NCBI RefSeq assembly: GCF_900141735.1
Contig: NZ_FQYO01000006.1
Span: 62,001-126,000, forward strand
From: Wenxinia saemankumensis
Lineage (GTDB): Bacteria; Pseudomonadota; Alphaproteobacteria; Rhodobacterales; Rhodobacteraceae
Length of the DNA stretch: 64,000 nucleotides
Direction: 5' to 3'
Shown here: positions 10,976-18,965 of the stretch, one piece after another
Position numbering within the stretch: the first letter of the stretch is position 1
How the letters are laid out: each line of letters begins with the position of its first letter
Notes under the pieces: generated by a model
What the model was told of the DNA's origin: nothing
Databases searched by the model: none
The model's input: only the letters and a program-made list of their open reading frames with translations
Translations under genes and position numbers: made by a program

Positions 10976-11043
10976 CAATAGGTCGGCCAAGTCCGGCAGG
11001 GAGAAACGGGAAAGGGGGTCCGCGATCGCGGGCACCCCTTTTT
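10976..11043 (+). ncRNA. Candidate small RNA 2
   Basis: A unit of about 68 bases bounded by the promoter at 10941-10969 and the terminator at 11011-11043. It has no start codon followed by a meaningful frame. About 35 bases of single-stranded 5' sequence (GTCGGCCAAGTCCGGCAGG) precede the terminator. It could instead be a leader or attenuator of the IalB gene 190 bases downstream. No known family is recognised. Confidence 0.4.
11011..11043 (+). terminator. Intrinsic terminator of candidate small RNA 2
   Basis: AAAGGGG (11011-11017) pairs with CCCCTTT (11035-11041), extended inward by the palindrome CGCGATCGCG (11021-11030), with a T run at 11039-11043. Confidence 0.65.
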
Positions 11044-11233
11044 CAATTGGGCCCGGCAGGCCCGCCACCGGGGCCGGGCGCCACCACCATGCCGTGCCAC
11101 GCGATCCCCGTCACCGCCCGTTTTGCGGGCGCCGCCGGGCCACGCGGGCGTGAGGGAACGCCCTTTGCTCCTGACAGGACCGGGCGGCCATGCTAGGGGC
11201 GGCGTCGACAGACGAAGCAGATTGGGACGTTCC

Positions 11234-11986
11234 ATGCTGAAGACCCTCACGCTGACCAGCACCCTCGCCCTCGCCACCCTGGCTGGCGCCGCCTGGGCGC
11301 AGGAAACCGACGAAACGACCGAGACCCCGGCCGAGACGGGCACGCAGGACACCGCCGGCGAAGACGCGGGCACCGAAGACGCGGGCACCCAGGACGCGGG
11401 CACGGCGGAGACCGGCGCCCAAGACACGGGTACCGAAAACACGGGCACCGCCCCGAGCGCCGCCGAGGACCTCTCCATGGGCGTGCCCGACAGCAACCAG
11501 CCGGGCGCCCCCTATACCCGCGCCGAGTACGGCGACTGGCTGCAGCGCTGCCTGCGCGTCGAGGAGGGGCCCGAACCCTGCACGATCTACCAGCTGCTCG
11601 AGGACGAGGAAGGCAATCCCGTCGCCGAGGTCGGCCTGTTCCCGGTGACCGAGGGCGAGGCCGCCGCGGGCGCCAACATCGTCGCCCCGATGGAGACGCT
11701 GCTGCCGGCCGGGCTGCGGATCTCGATCGACGGCAGCGAGCCGCGGACCTACCCGTTCACCTTCTGCTCGGCGCGCGGCTTCTCGCCGCTGCTCTCCTCG
11801 GGCTGCCTCGCCCGGATCGGGTTCGACCAGGCGACGGTCGACCAGATGAAGCGCGGCGCCCGGGCGACCGTCACCATCGTCCCGGCCCTGGCCCCCGATC
11901 AGACCGTGGCGCTGAACATGTCGCTCACCGGCTTCACCGCCGCCTTCGAGGCCGGCAACGAGGCGGTTCCTGCCCCGGCCGAGTGA
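11234..11986 (+). CDS. Invasion-associated locus B (IalB) family periplasmic protein
   Basis: A 250-residue exported protein. A signal peptide (MLKTLTLTSTLALATLAGAA, cleavage near AWA-QE) leads into a low-complexity Thr/Glu/Asp/Ala/Gly segment of five-residue repeats (residues about 38-72). The conserved IalB domain follows, with the family's paired cysteines (CLRVEEGPEPCTIYQ; FCSARGFSPLLSSGC). IalB homologues in alphaproteobacteria are periplasmic proteins of unclear biochemical role; the Bartonella member aids erythrocyte invasion. I chose the ATG at 11234 because it opens the signal peptide, although the frame extends upstream. A terminator follows at 12010-12040. Confidence 0.85.
   Translation: MLKTLTLTSTLALATLAGAAWAQETDETTETPAETGTQDTAGEDAGTEDAGTQDAGTAETGAQDTGTENTGTAPSAAEDLSMGVPDSNQPGAPYTRAEYGDWLQRCLRVEEGPEPCTIYQLLEDEEGNPVAEVGLFPVTEGEAAAGANIVAPMETLLPAGLRISIDGSEPRTYPFTFCSARGFSPLLSSGCLARIGFDQATVDQMKRGARATVTIVPALAPDQTVALNMSLTGFTAAFEAGNEAVPAPAE
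11345..11449 (+). repeat. 15-bp in-frame tandem repeat within the IalB gene
   Basis: Seven degenerate 15-base units (for example GAAGACGCGGGCACC at 11360-11374 and again at 11375-11389) encode pentapeptides of the type TEDAG/TQDAG/AQDTG between the signal peptide and the folded domain. The acidic Thr-rich linker probably varies in copy number between strains. Confidence 0.85.
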
Positions 11987-12009
11987 TCCGCCCCACGGGG
12001 TGAAGGATC

Positions 12010-12040
12010 GGGCCGGTCCCCCGGGGGCCGGCCCTTTTTT
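12010..12040 (+). terminator. Intrinsic terminator after the IalB gene
   Basis: A GC-rich hairpin (GGGCCGG...CCGGCCC, 12010-12034) is followed by six T at 12035-12040. It lies between the convergent IalB and ketosynthase genes. Confidence 0.85.
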
Positions 12041-12059
12041 CTGCTGTCCGGAGCCCGTC

Positions 12060-13274
12060 TCAGGCGGCGCGCAGGGCCAGCACCGCGTTCAGCCCGCCGA
12101 AGGCGAAGGCGTTGGACAGCGTCGCGGCGACCCGCGCCTCGCGCGCGGCATTCGGCACCACGTCGAGCGGGCAATCCGGATCGCGCGTCCGCCAGCCCAT
12201 CGTCGGGGGGATCACGCCGTCGCGCAGGGCCGAGAGACAGGCGAGCAGCTCCACCGCTCCCGCCCCGCCGATCAGGTGGCCGTGCATCGATTTGGTCGAG
12301 GAGACCGCGAGGCCGCCGGTCGCCGGGCCGAACACCGCTGCGATGGCCGCGGATTCGATGCGGTCGTTCGCCGCCGTCGCGGTGCCGTGGGCGTTGACGT
12401 AGCCGACATCGCCGGGGGCGAGGCCCGCATCCGCCAGCGCGCCGGCCATCGCCCGCTCCGCCCCCTGCTGCGAGGGCATGACGATGTCCCCCGCATCCGA
12501 GGTCATGGAGTACCCCGCCACCTCGGCCAGGATCTCGGCGCCGCGGGCGCGTGCATGCTCCCATTCCTCGAAGACGAAGACGGCCGCGCCCTCGCCCTGG
12601 ACCATGCCGCTGCGGGTCGCGCAGAACGGCCGGCAGCCGTCGCGGCTCATCACGCGCAGGCCCTCCCACGCCTTGAACCCGCCGAAGCAGAGCATCGCCT
12701 CCGATCCGCCGGTCAGCATCACGTCGGCCATGCCCGAGCGGATCATGGCGAGGGCCTGCCCCATCGCGTGATTGGACGAGGCGCAGGCGCTGGACACGGT
12801 GAAGCCGGGCCCGCGCAGGTTGTGGACCATGCCCAGATGCGACGCGGCGGCGCTGTTCATCAGCCGGGGCACGACGAAGGGATGGACGCGGTTCTTTCCC
12901 TCCTCGTAGACGGCCCGGTAATTGTCGTCCTGCGTACCGAGGCCGCCGCCGCTGGTCCCGATGACGACGCCCGCCCGCTCGGCCAGCGCGCCGTCGAAGG
13001 TCAGGCCCGACTGCGCGACCGCCTGGCCCCCCGCGATCAGGGCGAACTGGGTGAACCGGTCGTAGAGGGCGATCTGCTGCCGGTCGAAGCGCGCCGTCTC
13101 GTCGTACTCCGCGACCTGAGCCCCGATCGGGGCGAGCAGGCGGTCCGCGTCGCGGATGTCGAGCGGGCCGATCGCCACCCGCCCCTCGCGCATCGCGGCC
13201 AGGGTCGCGGGCACATCCGCCCCGAGCGGGTTGATCGTGCCCGCCCCGGTGATGGCGACGCGTCGCCCGCGCAT
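12060..13274 (-). CDS. Beta-ketoacyl-ACP synthase II-like (FabF/NodE type), dedicated to adjacent ACP
   Basis: A 404-residue thiolase-fold condensing enzyme that elongates an acyl-ACP with malonyl-ACP. The triad is visible: nucleophile Cys in SSACASSNHAMG (about residue 166), His in VNAHGTATAAND (about 297) and His in SSTKSMHGHLIGGAGAVE (about 334). The C-terminal NAFAFGGLNAVLAL is typical of the family. The ACP gene ends 4 bases upstream and lpxD lies just before that on the same strand. The pairing of a FabF-like enzyme with its own ACP resembles nodE-nodF and the acpXL/fabF cassettes that make very-long-chain or modified acyl groups for lipid A. That role here is inference; housekeeping FabF is the alternative, but it is normally next to acpP/fabD. 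Confidence 0.87.
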   Translation of the reverse strand: MRGRRVAITGAGTINPLGADVPATLAAMREGRVAIGPLDIRDADRLLAPIGAQVAEYDETARFDRQQIALYDRFTQFALIAGGQAVAQSGLTFDGALAERAGVVIGTSGGGLGTQDDNYRAVYEEGKNRVHPFVVPRLMNSAAASHLGMVHNLRGPGFTVSSACASSNHAMGQALAMIRSGMADVMLTGGSEAMLCFGGFKAWEGLRVMSRDGCRPFCATRSGMVQGEGAAVFVFEEWEHARARGAEILAEVAGYSMTSDAGDIVMPSQQGAERAMAGALADAGLAPGDVGYVNAHGTATAANDRIESAAIAAVFGPATGGLAVSSTKSMHGHLIGGAGAVELLACLSALRDGVIPPTMGWRTRDPDCPLDVVPNAAREARVAATLSNAFAFGGLNAVLALRAA

Positions 13275-13278
13275 CGCC

Positions 13279-13554
13279 TCAGCCCTTCTGCTCGGCGATC
13301 AGCCGCTCGACCGTCGCGACCATGCTGTCGACGGACGAGATGTCGAAGCCGCTCTCGCCCGGAGCGTTCGCGTTGAAGGGGATGCGGATGTCGAACGCCT
13401 CTTCCAAGCCGAAGATCGCCTCGACCAGACCCATGGAATCGACGCCGAGGCTCTCGAGCGTCGCGTCGTCGGACACGTCGGTCGGCTCGATCAGCGCCTG
13501 CTCGGCGAGGATCCGTTTCACCTCGTGCCGCACGTCGGGCATGGGGGCGGTCAT
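13279..13554 (-). CDS. Specialised acyl carrier protein (AcpXL/NodF-like)
   Basis: A 91-residue acyl carrier protein. The 4'-phosphopantetheine attachment Ser lies in LGVDSMGLVEAIFGLEE (residue about 40), followed by an acidic recognition helix and IRIPFNANAPGE. It is longer than housekeeping AcpP (about 77-80 residues) and close to the length of AcpXL (92) and NodF (93). It lies between lpxD and a ketosynthase gene on one transcript, which suggests it carries an unusual fatty acid for lipid A or another envelope lipid. The chain it carries cannot be told from sequence. Confidence 0.85.
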   Translation of the reverse strand: MTAPMPDVRHEVKRILAEQALIEPTDVSDDATLESLGVDSMGLVEAIFGLEEAFDIRIPFNANAPGESGFDISSVDSMVATVERLIAEQKG

Positions 13555-13591
13555 GTTCGGGGCCTTCTAGAGGGGTCGGTGCGCGGACCGT

Positions 13592-14686
13592 TTACTTGGC
13601 CGGCCCCGGCTTTGGAACCGGGTTTTCCGCCGCGGGCGTCACGGCGCGCCGCCCAGCCCGCAGCGCCTGCCGGTGCAGCGCCAGCGCCCGGTCCATCCGC
13701 TGGGCGGGGTAGCCCAGCACCATCCGCCCCGCCGGGACCGAGGCGAGGATGACCGAGCCCCCGCCCGCCACCACGTCGTCGCCGATCCGCAGGTGATCCC
13801 CGACGCCGGTCTGTCCGCCCAGGACGACGCGGTTCCCGATCACGGTCGACCCCGCGATCGCGGATTGCCCGCAGAGCAGGCAGTCCCGTCCCACGATCGC
13901 GTTGTGTCCGACCTGGACGAGGTTGTCGATCTTGGTCCCGCTGCCGATCCGCGTGGCGCGTATCGTGCCGGCATCGACCGCGGAATTCGCGCCGATCTCG
14001 ACATCGTCGCCGATCTCGACTCCGCCGAGGCTCTCGATCTTGTGCCATCCGGGGGGATCGGTCGGCTCCAGCGTCCCGGCGCCGCCGGCGGCGCGGGCCC
14101 GTTCCGGGCCGGAAGGCCCCTCGGTCACGAAGGAGAAGCCGTCGCCCCCGATCACGGCGCCGGGCTGCACCACCAGACGCGCCCCGGCGGTCACGCGCGG
14201 GCCGATCCGGGCGCCGTCGCGGATGCGCGCGCCGGGGCCGATCCGCACCCCCTGCCCCAGCACGACATGCGCGCCGAGCCGGCTGCCGGCCCCCAGCACC
14301 ACGCCGGCGCCGATCACGCAGAACGGGCCGATATCGCACCCGTCCCCGATCTCGGCGCTGTCGTCGATCACCGCGCTGGGATGAAGGCCGACGCCGAAGG
14401 CGTCGTCGGGGGCCAGAAGGCCGGTCAGCCGCGACAGCGCGAGCCGCGCCCGCGGCGCGAAGATCGCGGCGGAGAGGCCGTGCATCTCGGGATCGGTCCC
14501 GGGCGGGACCAGGGCGGCGCGCGCATGCCCCTCGGCCAGGTCCGCGAGAAAGGGCCCCGACAGCGCGATGGCGAGATCGTCCGGCCCGGCGGCCGCCGGC
14601 TCGGCCGCGCGGGCGACCCGAAGGGTGCCGTCGCCTGCGAACGTCGTGCCGAGCGTCTCGGCGATCTCGGCGATGGTCGGGTCCAT
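13592..14686 (-). CDS. lpxD: UDP-3-O-acylglucosamine N-acyltransferase
   Basis: A 364-residue LpxD that transfers the second hydroxyacyl chain from ACP to the 2-amino group of UDP-3-O-acylglucosamine in lipid A synthesis. A small N-terminal uridine-binding domain (about 1-100) precedes a long left-handed beta-helix of hexapeptide repeats (IGDGCDIGPFCVIGAGVVL...). The catalytic His is in IDNLVQVGHNAIVG (about residue 256). Unlike most genomes it is not beside lpxA/fabZ/bamA but heads an lpxD-ACP-ketosynthase group with 37 bases to the ACP gene. An extended C-terminal tail (GRRAVTPAAENPVPKPGPAK) is Pro-rich. Confidence 0.95.
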   Translation of the reverse strand: MDPTIAEIAETLGTTFAGDGTLRVARAAEPAAAGPDDLAIALSGPFLADLAEGHARAALVPPGTDPEMHGLSAAIFAPRARLALSRLTGLLAPDDAFGVGLHPSAVIDDSAEIGDGCDIGPFCVIGAGVVLGAGSRLGAHVVLGQGVRIGPGARIRDGARIGPRVTAGARLVVQPGAVIGGDGFSFVTEGPSGPERARAAGGAGTLEPTDPPGWHKIESLGGVEIGDDVEIGANSAVDAGTIRATRIGSGTKIDNLVQVGHNAIVGRDCLLCGQSAIAGSTVIGNRVVLGGQTGVGDHLRIGDDVVAGGGSVILASVPAGRMVLGYPAQRMDRALALHRQALRAGRRAVTPAAENPVPKPGPAK

Positions 14687-14716
14687 TCTCGTTCTCCGGT
14701 CGAAGCCGGGCCCGCG

Positions 14717-16312
14717 CTACCCCGACAGGCCGCCCAGGGCCACCCCTTCCGCGGCGAGGGCGGACCACAGCCGCGCGTCGCGCCCGTAGACGTCGTTGCG
14801 GAAATGCAGGCGCCCCTCGGTATCCGTGAAGGCGGTGCGGTAGACGAGGTGGACGGGCAGCGGCTCGACGAGATCGACGCGGGTATTCGCGCCGCTGTTC
14901 AGCCGGGCGTCGAAGAACCCGACCGGATCGTCCTCCTGCCGCTCGAGCAGGTGGTAGGCGAAGTCGAGGGGATCGTTCAGCCGGATGCAACCATGGCTGA
15001 AGGTCCGCACCTCCCGCGCGAAGAGGCTGCGCGAGGGCGTGTCGTGCAGGTAGATGTTGTACTGGTTGGGGAACATGAACTTCACCCGGCCGAGCGCGTT
15101 GTTCGGCCCAGGCGGCTGGCGGAGCGAGTAGTTCACCCGCCCGTTCACCATGACGTTGGACACGCCCACGACCTGCCCACGGTTGTTGACCGCCTGGAAG
15201 CCGCCCGGCACGCGTCCGCCGTATTCGCCCCGGATGATCGAGGCGGGCACGTACCAGTAGGGATTGATCTCCATGTATTCCATGACGTCCGAGAATTCGG
15301 GCGTCTGGCGATCGGCGCTGCCCGCCCCGATGACCGACCGGGTCTCGAAGGTGACGCGGTCATGATCGACGACCTGGGCGTGGAAATCGGTGAGGTTGAC
15401 CCAGATGTGGCGGTCCCCCCGCTCGAAGTTCATCCAGCGCTCGCGTTCCATCGCGACGAGCACGGATTGCAGCCGCTCCTCCGGCGGGACGTTGAGCGCG
15501 GCGCGGGTCCCCTCGCCCACCACCCCGTCGGGCTCGATCCCGACGGAGTCCTGGAAGGCACGGACGGCGGCCTCGATCTGGGCATCGTAGGTCGCGGTTC
15601 GGGTCCGCCCGAGCCAGCCCATGGCCGTCAGCCGGTCGCGCAGCGCGACCACGGCCGGCCCGCTCGAGCCGAGGCGCAGGCCCGCGCTCGGCACGGCCGC
15701 GCCCCAGCCGCCGGTCCGCAGGTCGGCCTCGAGCTGCATCTTGGCCCGCATCAGGCGGACATATTCGGGATTGCGCGGGGCGAGACCGCGAATGAAGTCG
15801 AGCGGCGCCTCGGCCGCGATGAAGTCCTCCAGCAGTTCCTGCCGGTCGGCATAGGGCACCTCGCGCCGGATCAGCGGCACGACCTCGCGCGGGGTCAGGA
15901 TGCCGGACTGCACCGCACGGGCGTAGTCGAGATAGGCGCGGCTGAGCTCCACCTCCATCCGGCCGAGCTCGGCCGGGCCGCGCGCCGCCCGCAGCCGGGT
16001 CACCAGCGCGGCGGGGTCGAACCGTGCCGCCGGCAGGCCATGGGTCGGCGCCTGGGTCAGGGCGGTCATCAGCGCGTTGCGCCGCGCCACGGCGACAGGC
16101 TCGGATCCGGACCAGACCGGAGCGAATCCCCTGCCCCGGTAGAAGGCGGCGAGATCCTCGTCGCGGGCCGCGCTTTCCGCCACGGCGACGCGGAACGGAT
16201 CGATCGAGGCAAGCACCTGGGTCGGCTGCTGCGCCGTCGCGGCCGGCGGGACCATGCCGACGAGGAACGAGGCCAGCGCGGCGGCGAGCAGGGAACGGGG
16301 GCGGATCGGCAT
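14717..16312 (-). CDS. L,D-transpeptidase of the YcbB/LdtD type
   Basis: A protein of about 531 residues that forms 3-3 cross-links in peptidoglycan. The signal peptide MPIRPRSLLAAALASFLVGM ends near ATAQ (residue 27). Then come the scaffold domain, a PG_binding_1 repeat (GSSGPAVVALRDRLTAMGWL, about residues 238-300), and the YkuD catalytic domain with the nucleophile motif TFSHGCIRLNDPLDFAYHLL (about residue 440; Cys in HGCIR). The domain order and size match E. coli LdtD. The frame extends upstream to 17245, but the start at 16312 directly opens the signal peptide. The mepK-like gene is divergent from it across 330 bases, as a functional partner. Confidence 0.9.
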   Translation of the reverse strand: MPIRPRSLLAAALASFLVGMVPPAATAQQPTQVLASIDPFRVAVAESAARDEDLAAFYRGRGFAPVWSGSEPVAVARRNALMTALTQAPTHGLPAARFDPAALVTRLRAARGPAELGRMEVELSRAYLDYARAVQSGILTPREVVPLIRREVPYADRQELLEDFIAAEAPLDFIRGLAPRNPEYVRLMRAKMQLEADLRTGGWGAAVPSAGLRLGSSGPAVVALRDRLTAMGWLGRTRTATYDAQIEAAVRAFQDSVGIEPDGVVGEGTRAALNVPPEERLQSVLVAMERERWMNFERGDRHIWVNLTDFHAQVVDHDRVTFETRSVIGAGSADRQTPEFSDVMEYMEINPYWYVPASIIRGEYGGRVPGGFQAVNNRGQVVGVSNVMVNGRVNYSLRQPPGPNNALGRVKFMFPNQYNIYLHDTPSRSLFAREVRTFSHGCIRLNDPLDFAYHLLERQEDDPVGFFDARLNSGANTRVDLVEPLPVHLVYRTAFTDTEGRLHFRNDVYGRDARLWSALAAEGVALGGLSG

Positions 16313-16642
16313 GGGCAGCGGGGCTTTCCGGGTTCGGGAGGCAGAACGACAAGCAGACAAGGTCAGTGTGCGATCCGGCTGACCCGGCGTCCAGCCCGAC
16401 CGGCGCCGCGATTGTGGCAGGAGCGCATCAGCGGCATCGCGGCCACAGGTGCCCATGAAAGCGCCGCCCTGCCGGTCAGGACGGCAAAGTTTCGCCGATT
16501 CAGAAATTGTTCGGAACGACTCGGTAAACGAAGGTTGGTCGGTGGGATCGGCTGTGCCATACAGTCCGTGCCTCTGGGGAAAAAATGGCAGGTCCGTCCA
16601 ACGAGACGGACAGAACACAGAAGCGACGGGACAGGCGCTCAC
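16313..16642. promoter_or_regulatory. 330-base divergent intergenic region between LdtD-type and MepK-type genes
   Basis: No coding frame is supported. Promoters for both divergent genes should lie here. TACAGT (16559-16564) could be a -10 for the plus-strand gene. A GGAAC (16513-16517) followed 15 bases later by GGTT recalls an ECF (EcfG) promoter, but the spacing is one short. I see no strong hairpin. Confidence 0.3.
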
Positions 16643-17215
16643 ATGACGGAAAACAGCTCTACGGGCCTCACTCGGCGTGGGCTCCTTCGGGCCTTTGCCG
16701 CGACCACACTGACGGCAGCCCCCACCTACTCCAACGCCTTCGGCTTCCTGCGCGGGGCCGGCGACATCAGGCGGATCCGGATGTATTCGGGCCGCACGGG
16801 CGAACGGATCGACACGATCTACTGGATCGAGGGCGAATACATCGGCGAAGCGATTCGCGAGGTGAACGCCTTCATGCGCGACTGGCGCAACGGGCAGACG
16901 ATCAACATCGACACCCGCACGATCGACATCATCGCCGCGACCCACAACCTGCTGGATGCCGGAAACGAGCCCTACATGCTGCTCTCCGGCTACCGCTCCC
17001 CGCAGACCAACGAGATGCTGCGCCGCACGTCGTCGGGCGTCGCGCGCAACTCGCTCCACCTGCAGGGCCAGGCGGCGGACCTGCGGCTGAACGGCCGCTC
17101 GGTCAACCAGATCGCCCGCGCGGCCGGGTCGTGCAATGCCGGCGGCGTCGGCCGCTACTCCGGCTCGAACTTCGTCCACATGGATTGCGGCGCGGTGCGC
17201 AGCTGGGGCGCCTGA
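16643..17215 (+). CDS. MepK/YcbK-type peptidoglycan endopeptidase (DUF882, M15 family)
   Basis: A 190-residue exported zinc peptidase. The N-terminus has a twin-arginine signal (LTRRGLLRAFAATTLTAAP). The M15-type zinc site is read as SLHLQGQAADLRL (His and Asp, about residues 137-144) plus FVHMDCG (His, about 178). E. coli MepK (YcbK) cleaves 3-3 cross-links made by L,D-transpeptidases, and there ycbK follows ycbB (ldtD); here the homologues are also neighbours, but divergent. Tat export suggests folding before transport. ATG at 16643 chosen because it precedes the Tat signal. A strong terminator follows. Confidence 0.88.
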   Translation: MTENSSTGLTRRGLLRAFAATTLTAAPTYSNAFGFLRGAGDIRRIRMYSGRTGERIDTIYWIEGEYIGEAIREVNAFMRDWRNGQTINIDTRTIDIIAATHNLLDAGNEPYMLLSGYRSPQTNEMLRRTSSGVARNSLHLQGQAADLRLNGRSVNQIARAAGSCNAGGVGRYSGSNFVHMDCGAVRSWGA

Positions 17216-17244
17216 GCGCCCCACGCCACCACCGACCCGACGCA

Positions 17245-17270
17245 AAAGGGCGCCCTCCGGGGCGCCCTTT
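17245..17270. terminator. Bidirectional intrinsic terminator
   Basis: AAAGGGCGCC (17245-17254) and GGCGCCCTTT (17261-17270) form a perfect 10-bp stem with a six-base loop. A tracts on the left and T tracts on the right let it serve both convergent genes (mepK-like and rnj). Confidence 0.85.
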
Positions 17271-17297
17271 CGTCTTTGCGGTCCCGTGCGGGAGAGG

Positions 17298-18965
17298 TCA
17301 GCCGAGGCGGCTGACCACCACCGTGACTTCCGGCTTCTTGCCGATCTCGGCCTGCGCGGTGTTGCGGGCGATCCGGCGCAGCTCCTTGTCGAGCCCCTCC
17401 TCGTCGCGCAGCGTGCCGCGCTTGGCCCGGTTCACGAACTGCGTCAGGTCCGCCTCCAGCACCTCCACCAGCGAGGCGTTGGACCGCCCGGTTTCCGGCA
17501 GGCCCATCGTCTCGCACCAGACATCGCCCAGAGGCTCGTCGTTCTCGTCGAGGATCAGGGTGATCGTCACCTGCCCGTTCAGCGCCATGCGGATCCGGTC
17601 GCGGATCACGCCGTCCATCGCGCCGTACATGGCCGATCCGTCGAGATAGAGCCGCCCGGTATCGATGTATTCCGCCACCTTCGGCCGGTCGCCCATCAGG
17701 TCCAGCATCATGCCGTTCGTGGCCACGATGGACGGGATCCCCCGCTCCTCGGCCAGCTTGGCGTGCTCGCGCAGGTGGCGGTGCTCGCCATGCATCGGGA
17801 CGATCATCTGCGGCTTCGTCAGCGTGTGCATCTGGACGAGGTCCGGCCGGTTCGCGTGGCCCGAGACGTGGTAGCGGCCGCCATCGTCGTCGACCACGTC
17901 CACCCCCTTTTCCGAGAGCTGGTTCATGATCCGGATCACGCCGCGCTCGTTGCCGGGGATGATCTTGGAGCTGAAGAGGAAGGTGTCGCCCTCCTGCAGG
18001 GAAAGGCCGAAATAGGTCTGGCTGGAGAGCTGGGCAGAAGCGGCCCGCCGCTCGCCCTGCGATCCGGTCACGATGAGGGCGAGGTTCTGGCGCGGGATCT
18101 CGGCCGCCTCCTCGGGGGAGACGGTCTTCGGGAACCCCGTCAGAAGGCCCGTCGCCTCCGCCACCTCGGTCATGCGCCGCATCGCGCGGCCCATCAGGCA
18201 GATCGTGCGGCCCGCCGCCTCTGCCGCGAGGGCCAGCGTCTTCACCCGCGCGACGTTGCTGGCGAAGGTCGTCGCCACCACCATGCCGCCGGCCTCGCGG
18301 TAGAGCCGCTCGATCTCGGGCGCGAGGGTCGCTTCGGACCGGCCGGGCTGCGGCGAGAAGACATTGGTCGAATCGCACATCAGCGCTCGGACCCCGCCGG
18401 CAGAGACGCTCTCCCACAGGGCCGCGTCGAAGGGCTCTCCCACCACGGGGGTCACGTCGACCTTGAAGTCGCCCGTATGCAGGACGCGGCCCGCCGGCGA
18501 GTCGATGGCGAGGCCCGAGCTCTCGGGGATGGAATGCGAGATCGGCAGGAAGCCGACGGTGAAGGGGCCGACCGTGGTCGTCGCGGGCCAGGCCTCGACC
18601 ACGTGCAGGTCGCTGACCGGAGCGCCCTGCTCCTCGAGCTTGCGCTTGGCGATCTCGGCCGTGAACTTGCGGGCATAGATCGGCGCGCGCAGGCGATCCC
18701 ACAGCAGGCCGACCGCGCCGACATGGTCCTCGTGCGCGTGGGTGATGAAGACCGCCTCGATCCGCTTCCGGTTCGCCTCCAGCCAGGCCATGTCGGCCAT
18801 GATGAGGTCGACGCCGGGCGAGGTGTCCATGTCCGGGAATGTCACGCCCAGATCGACGACGATCAGGCGTTCCTTTCCGGGCGCGCCGTAGCCGTAGACA
18901 TAGGCGTTCATGCCGATTTCCCCGGCGCCGCCGAGGGGGAGGTAGATCAGTCTGTCGCGACTCAT
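17298..18965 (-). CDS. rnj: Ribonuclease J
   Basis: A 555-residue metallo-beta-lactamase/beta-CASP ribonuclease for mRNA decay and rRNA maturation. The zinc motif is FITHAHEDHVGAVG (about residues 74-84), with further ligands in LPISHSIPESSG, HTGDFKVD and HVSGHANRPDL (C-terminal His). RNase J replaces much of the RNase E role in alphaproteobacterial 5' processing. The ATG at 18965 overlaps the coaX stop by 4 bases, so rnj is translationally coupled to coaX and probably sits on the long nuo transcript. A bidirectional terminator follows at 17245-17270. Confidence 0.95.
   Translation of the reverse strand: MSRDRLIYLPLGGAGEIGMNAYVYGYGAPGKERLIVVDLGVTFPDMDTSPGVDLIMADMAWLEANRKRIEAVFITHAHEDHVGAVGLLWDRLRAPIYARKFTAEIAKRKLEEQGAPVSDLHVVEAWPATTTVGPFTVGFLPISHSIPESSGLAIDSPAGRVLHTGDFKVDVTPVVGEPFDAALWESVSAGGVRALMCDSTNVFSPQPGRSEATLAPEIERLYREAGGMVVATTFASNVARVKTLALAAEAAGRTICLMGRAMRRMTEVAEATGLLTGFPKTVSPEEAAEIPRQNLALIVTGSQGERRAASAQLSSQTYFGLSLQEGDTFLFSSKIIPGNERGVIRIMNQLSEKGVDVVDDDGGRYHVSGHANRPDLVQMHTLTKPQMIVPMHGEHRHLREHAKLAEERGIPSIVATNGMMLDLMGDRPKVAEYIDTGRLYLDGSAMYGAMDGVIRDRIRMALNGQVTITLILDENDEPLGDVWCETMGLPETGRSNASLVEVLEADLTQFVNRAKRGTLRDEEGLDKELRRIARNTAQAEIGKKPEVTVVVSRLG

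Larger units (their letters stand above)
10702..11233. other. 532-base gene-free interval with two candidate small RNA units
   Basis: No coding frame here looks real. The interval separates the divergent HerA-like and IalB genes. It contains two intrinsic terminators in plus orientation, at 10863-10890 and 11011-11043. The second is preceded by a recognisable sigma-70 promoter at 10941-10969, and the first by a stem closing CAGTCTG/CAGACTG. A CTGACA (11171-11176), 17 bases, TAGGGG (11194-11199) arrangement could be the promoter of the IalB gene. Confidence 0.6.

Noticed and set aside
16513-16535. GGAAC...GGTT as EcfG promoter for the MepK-type gene
   Set aside because: Spacing is 15 rather than 16-17 and the -10 is GGTT; too weak to list as a promoter.
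13673-16600. Plus-strand frame of over 900 codons upstream of the DUF882 gene
   Set aside because: Antisense to lpxD and the L,D-transpeptidase; only its end from 16643 encodes a real protein.
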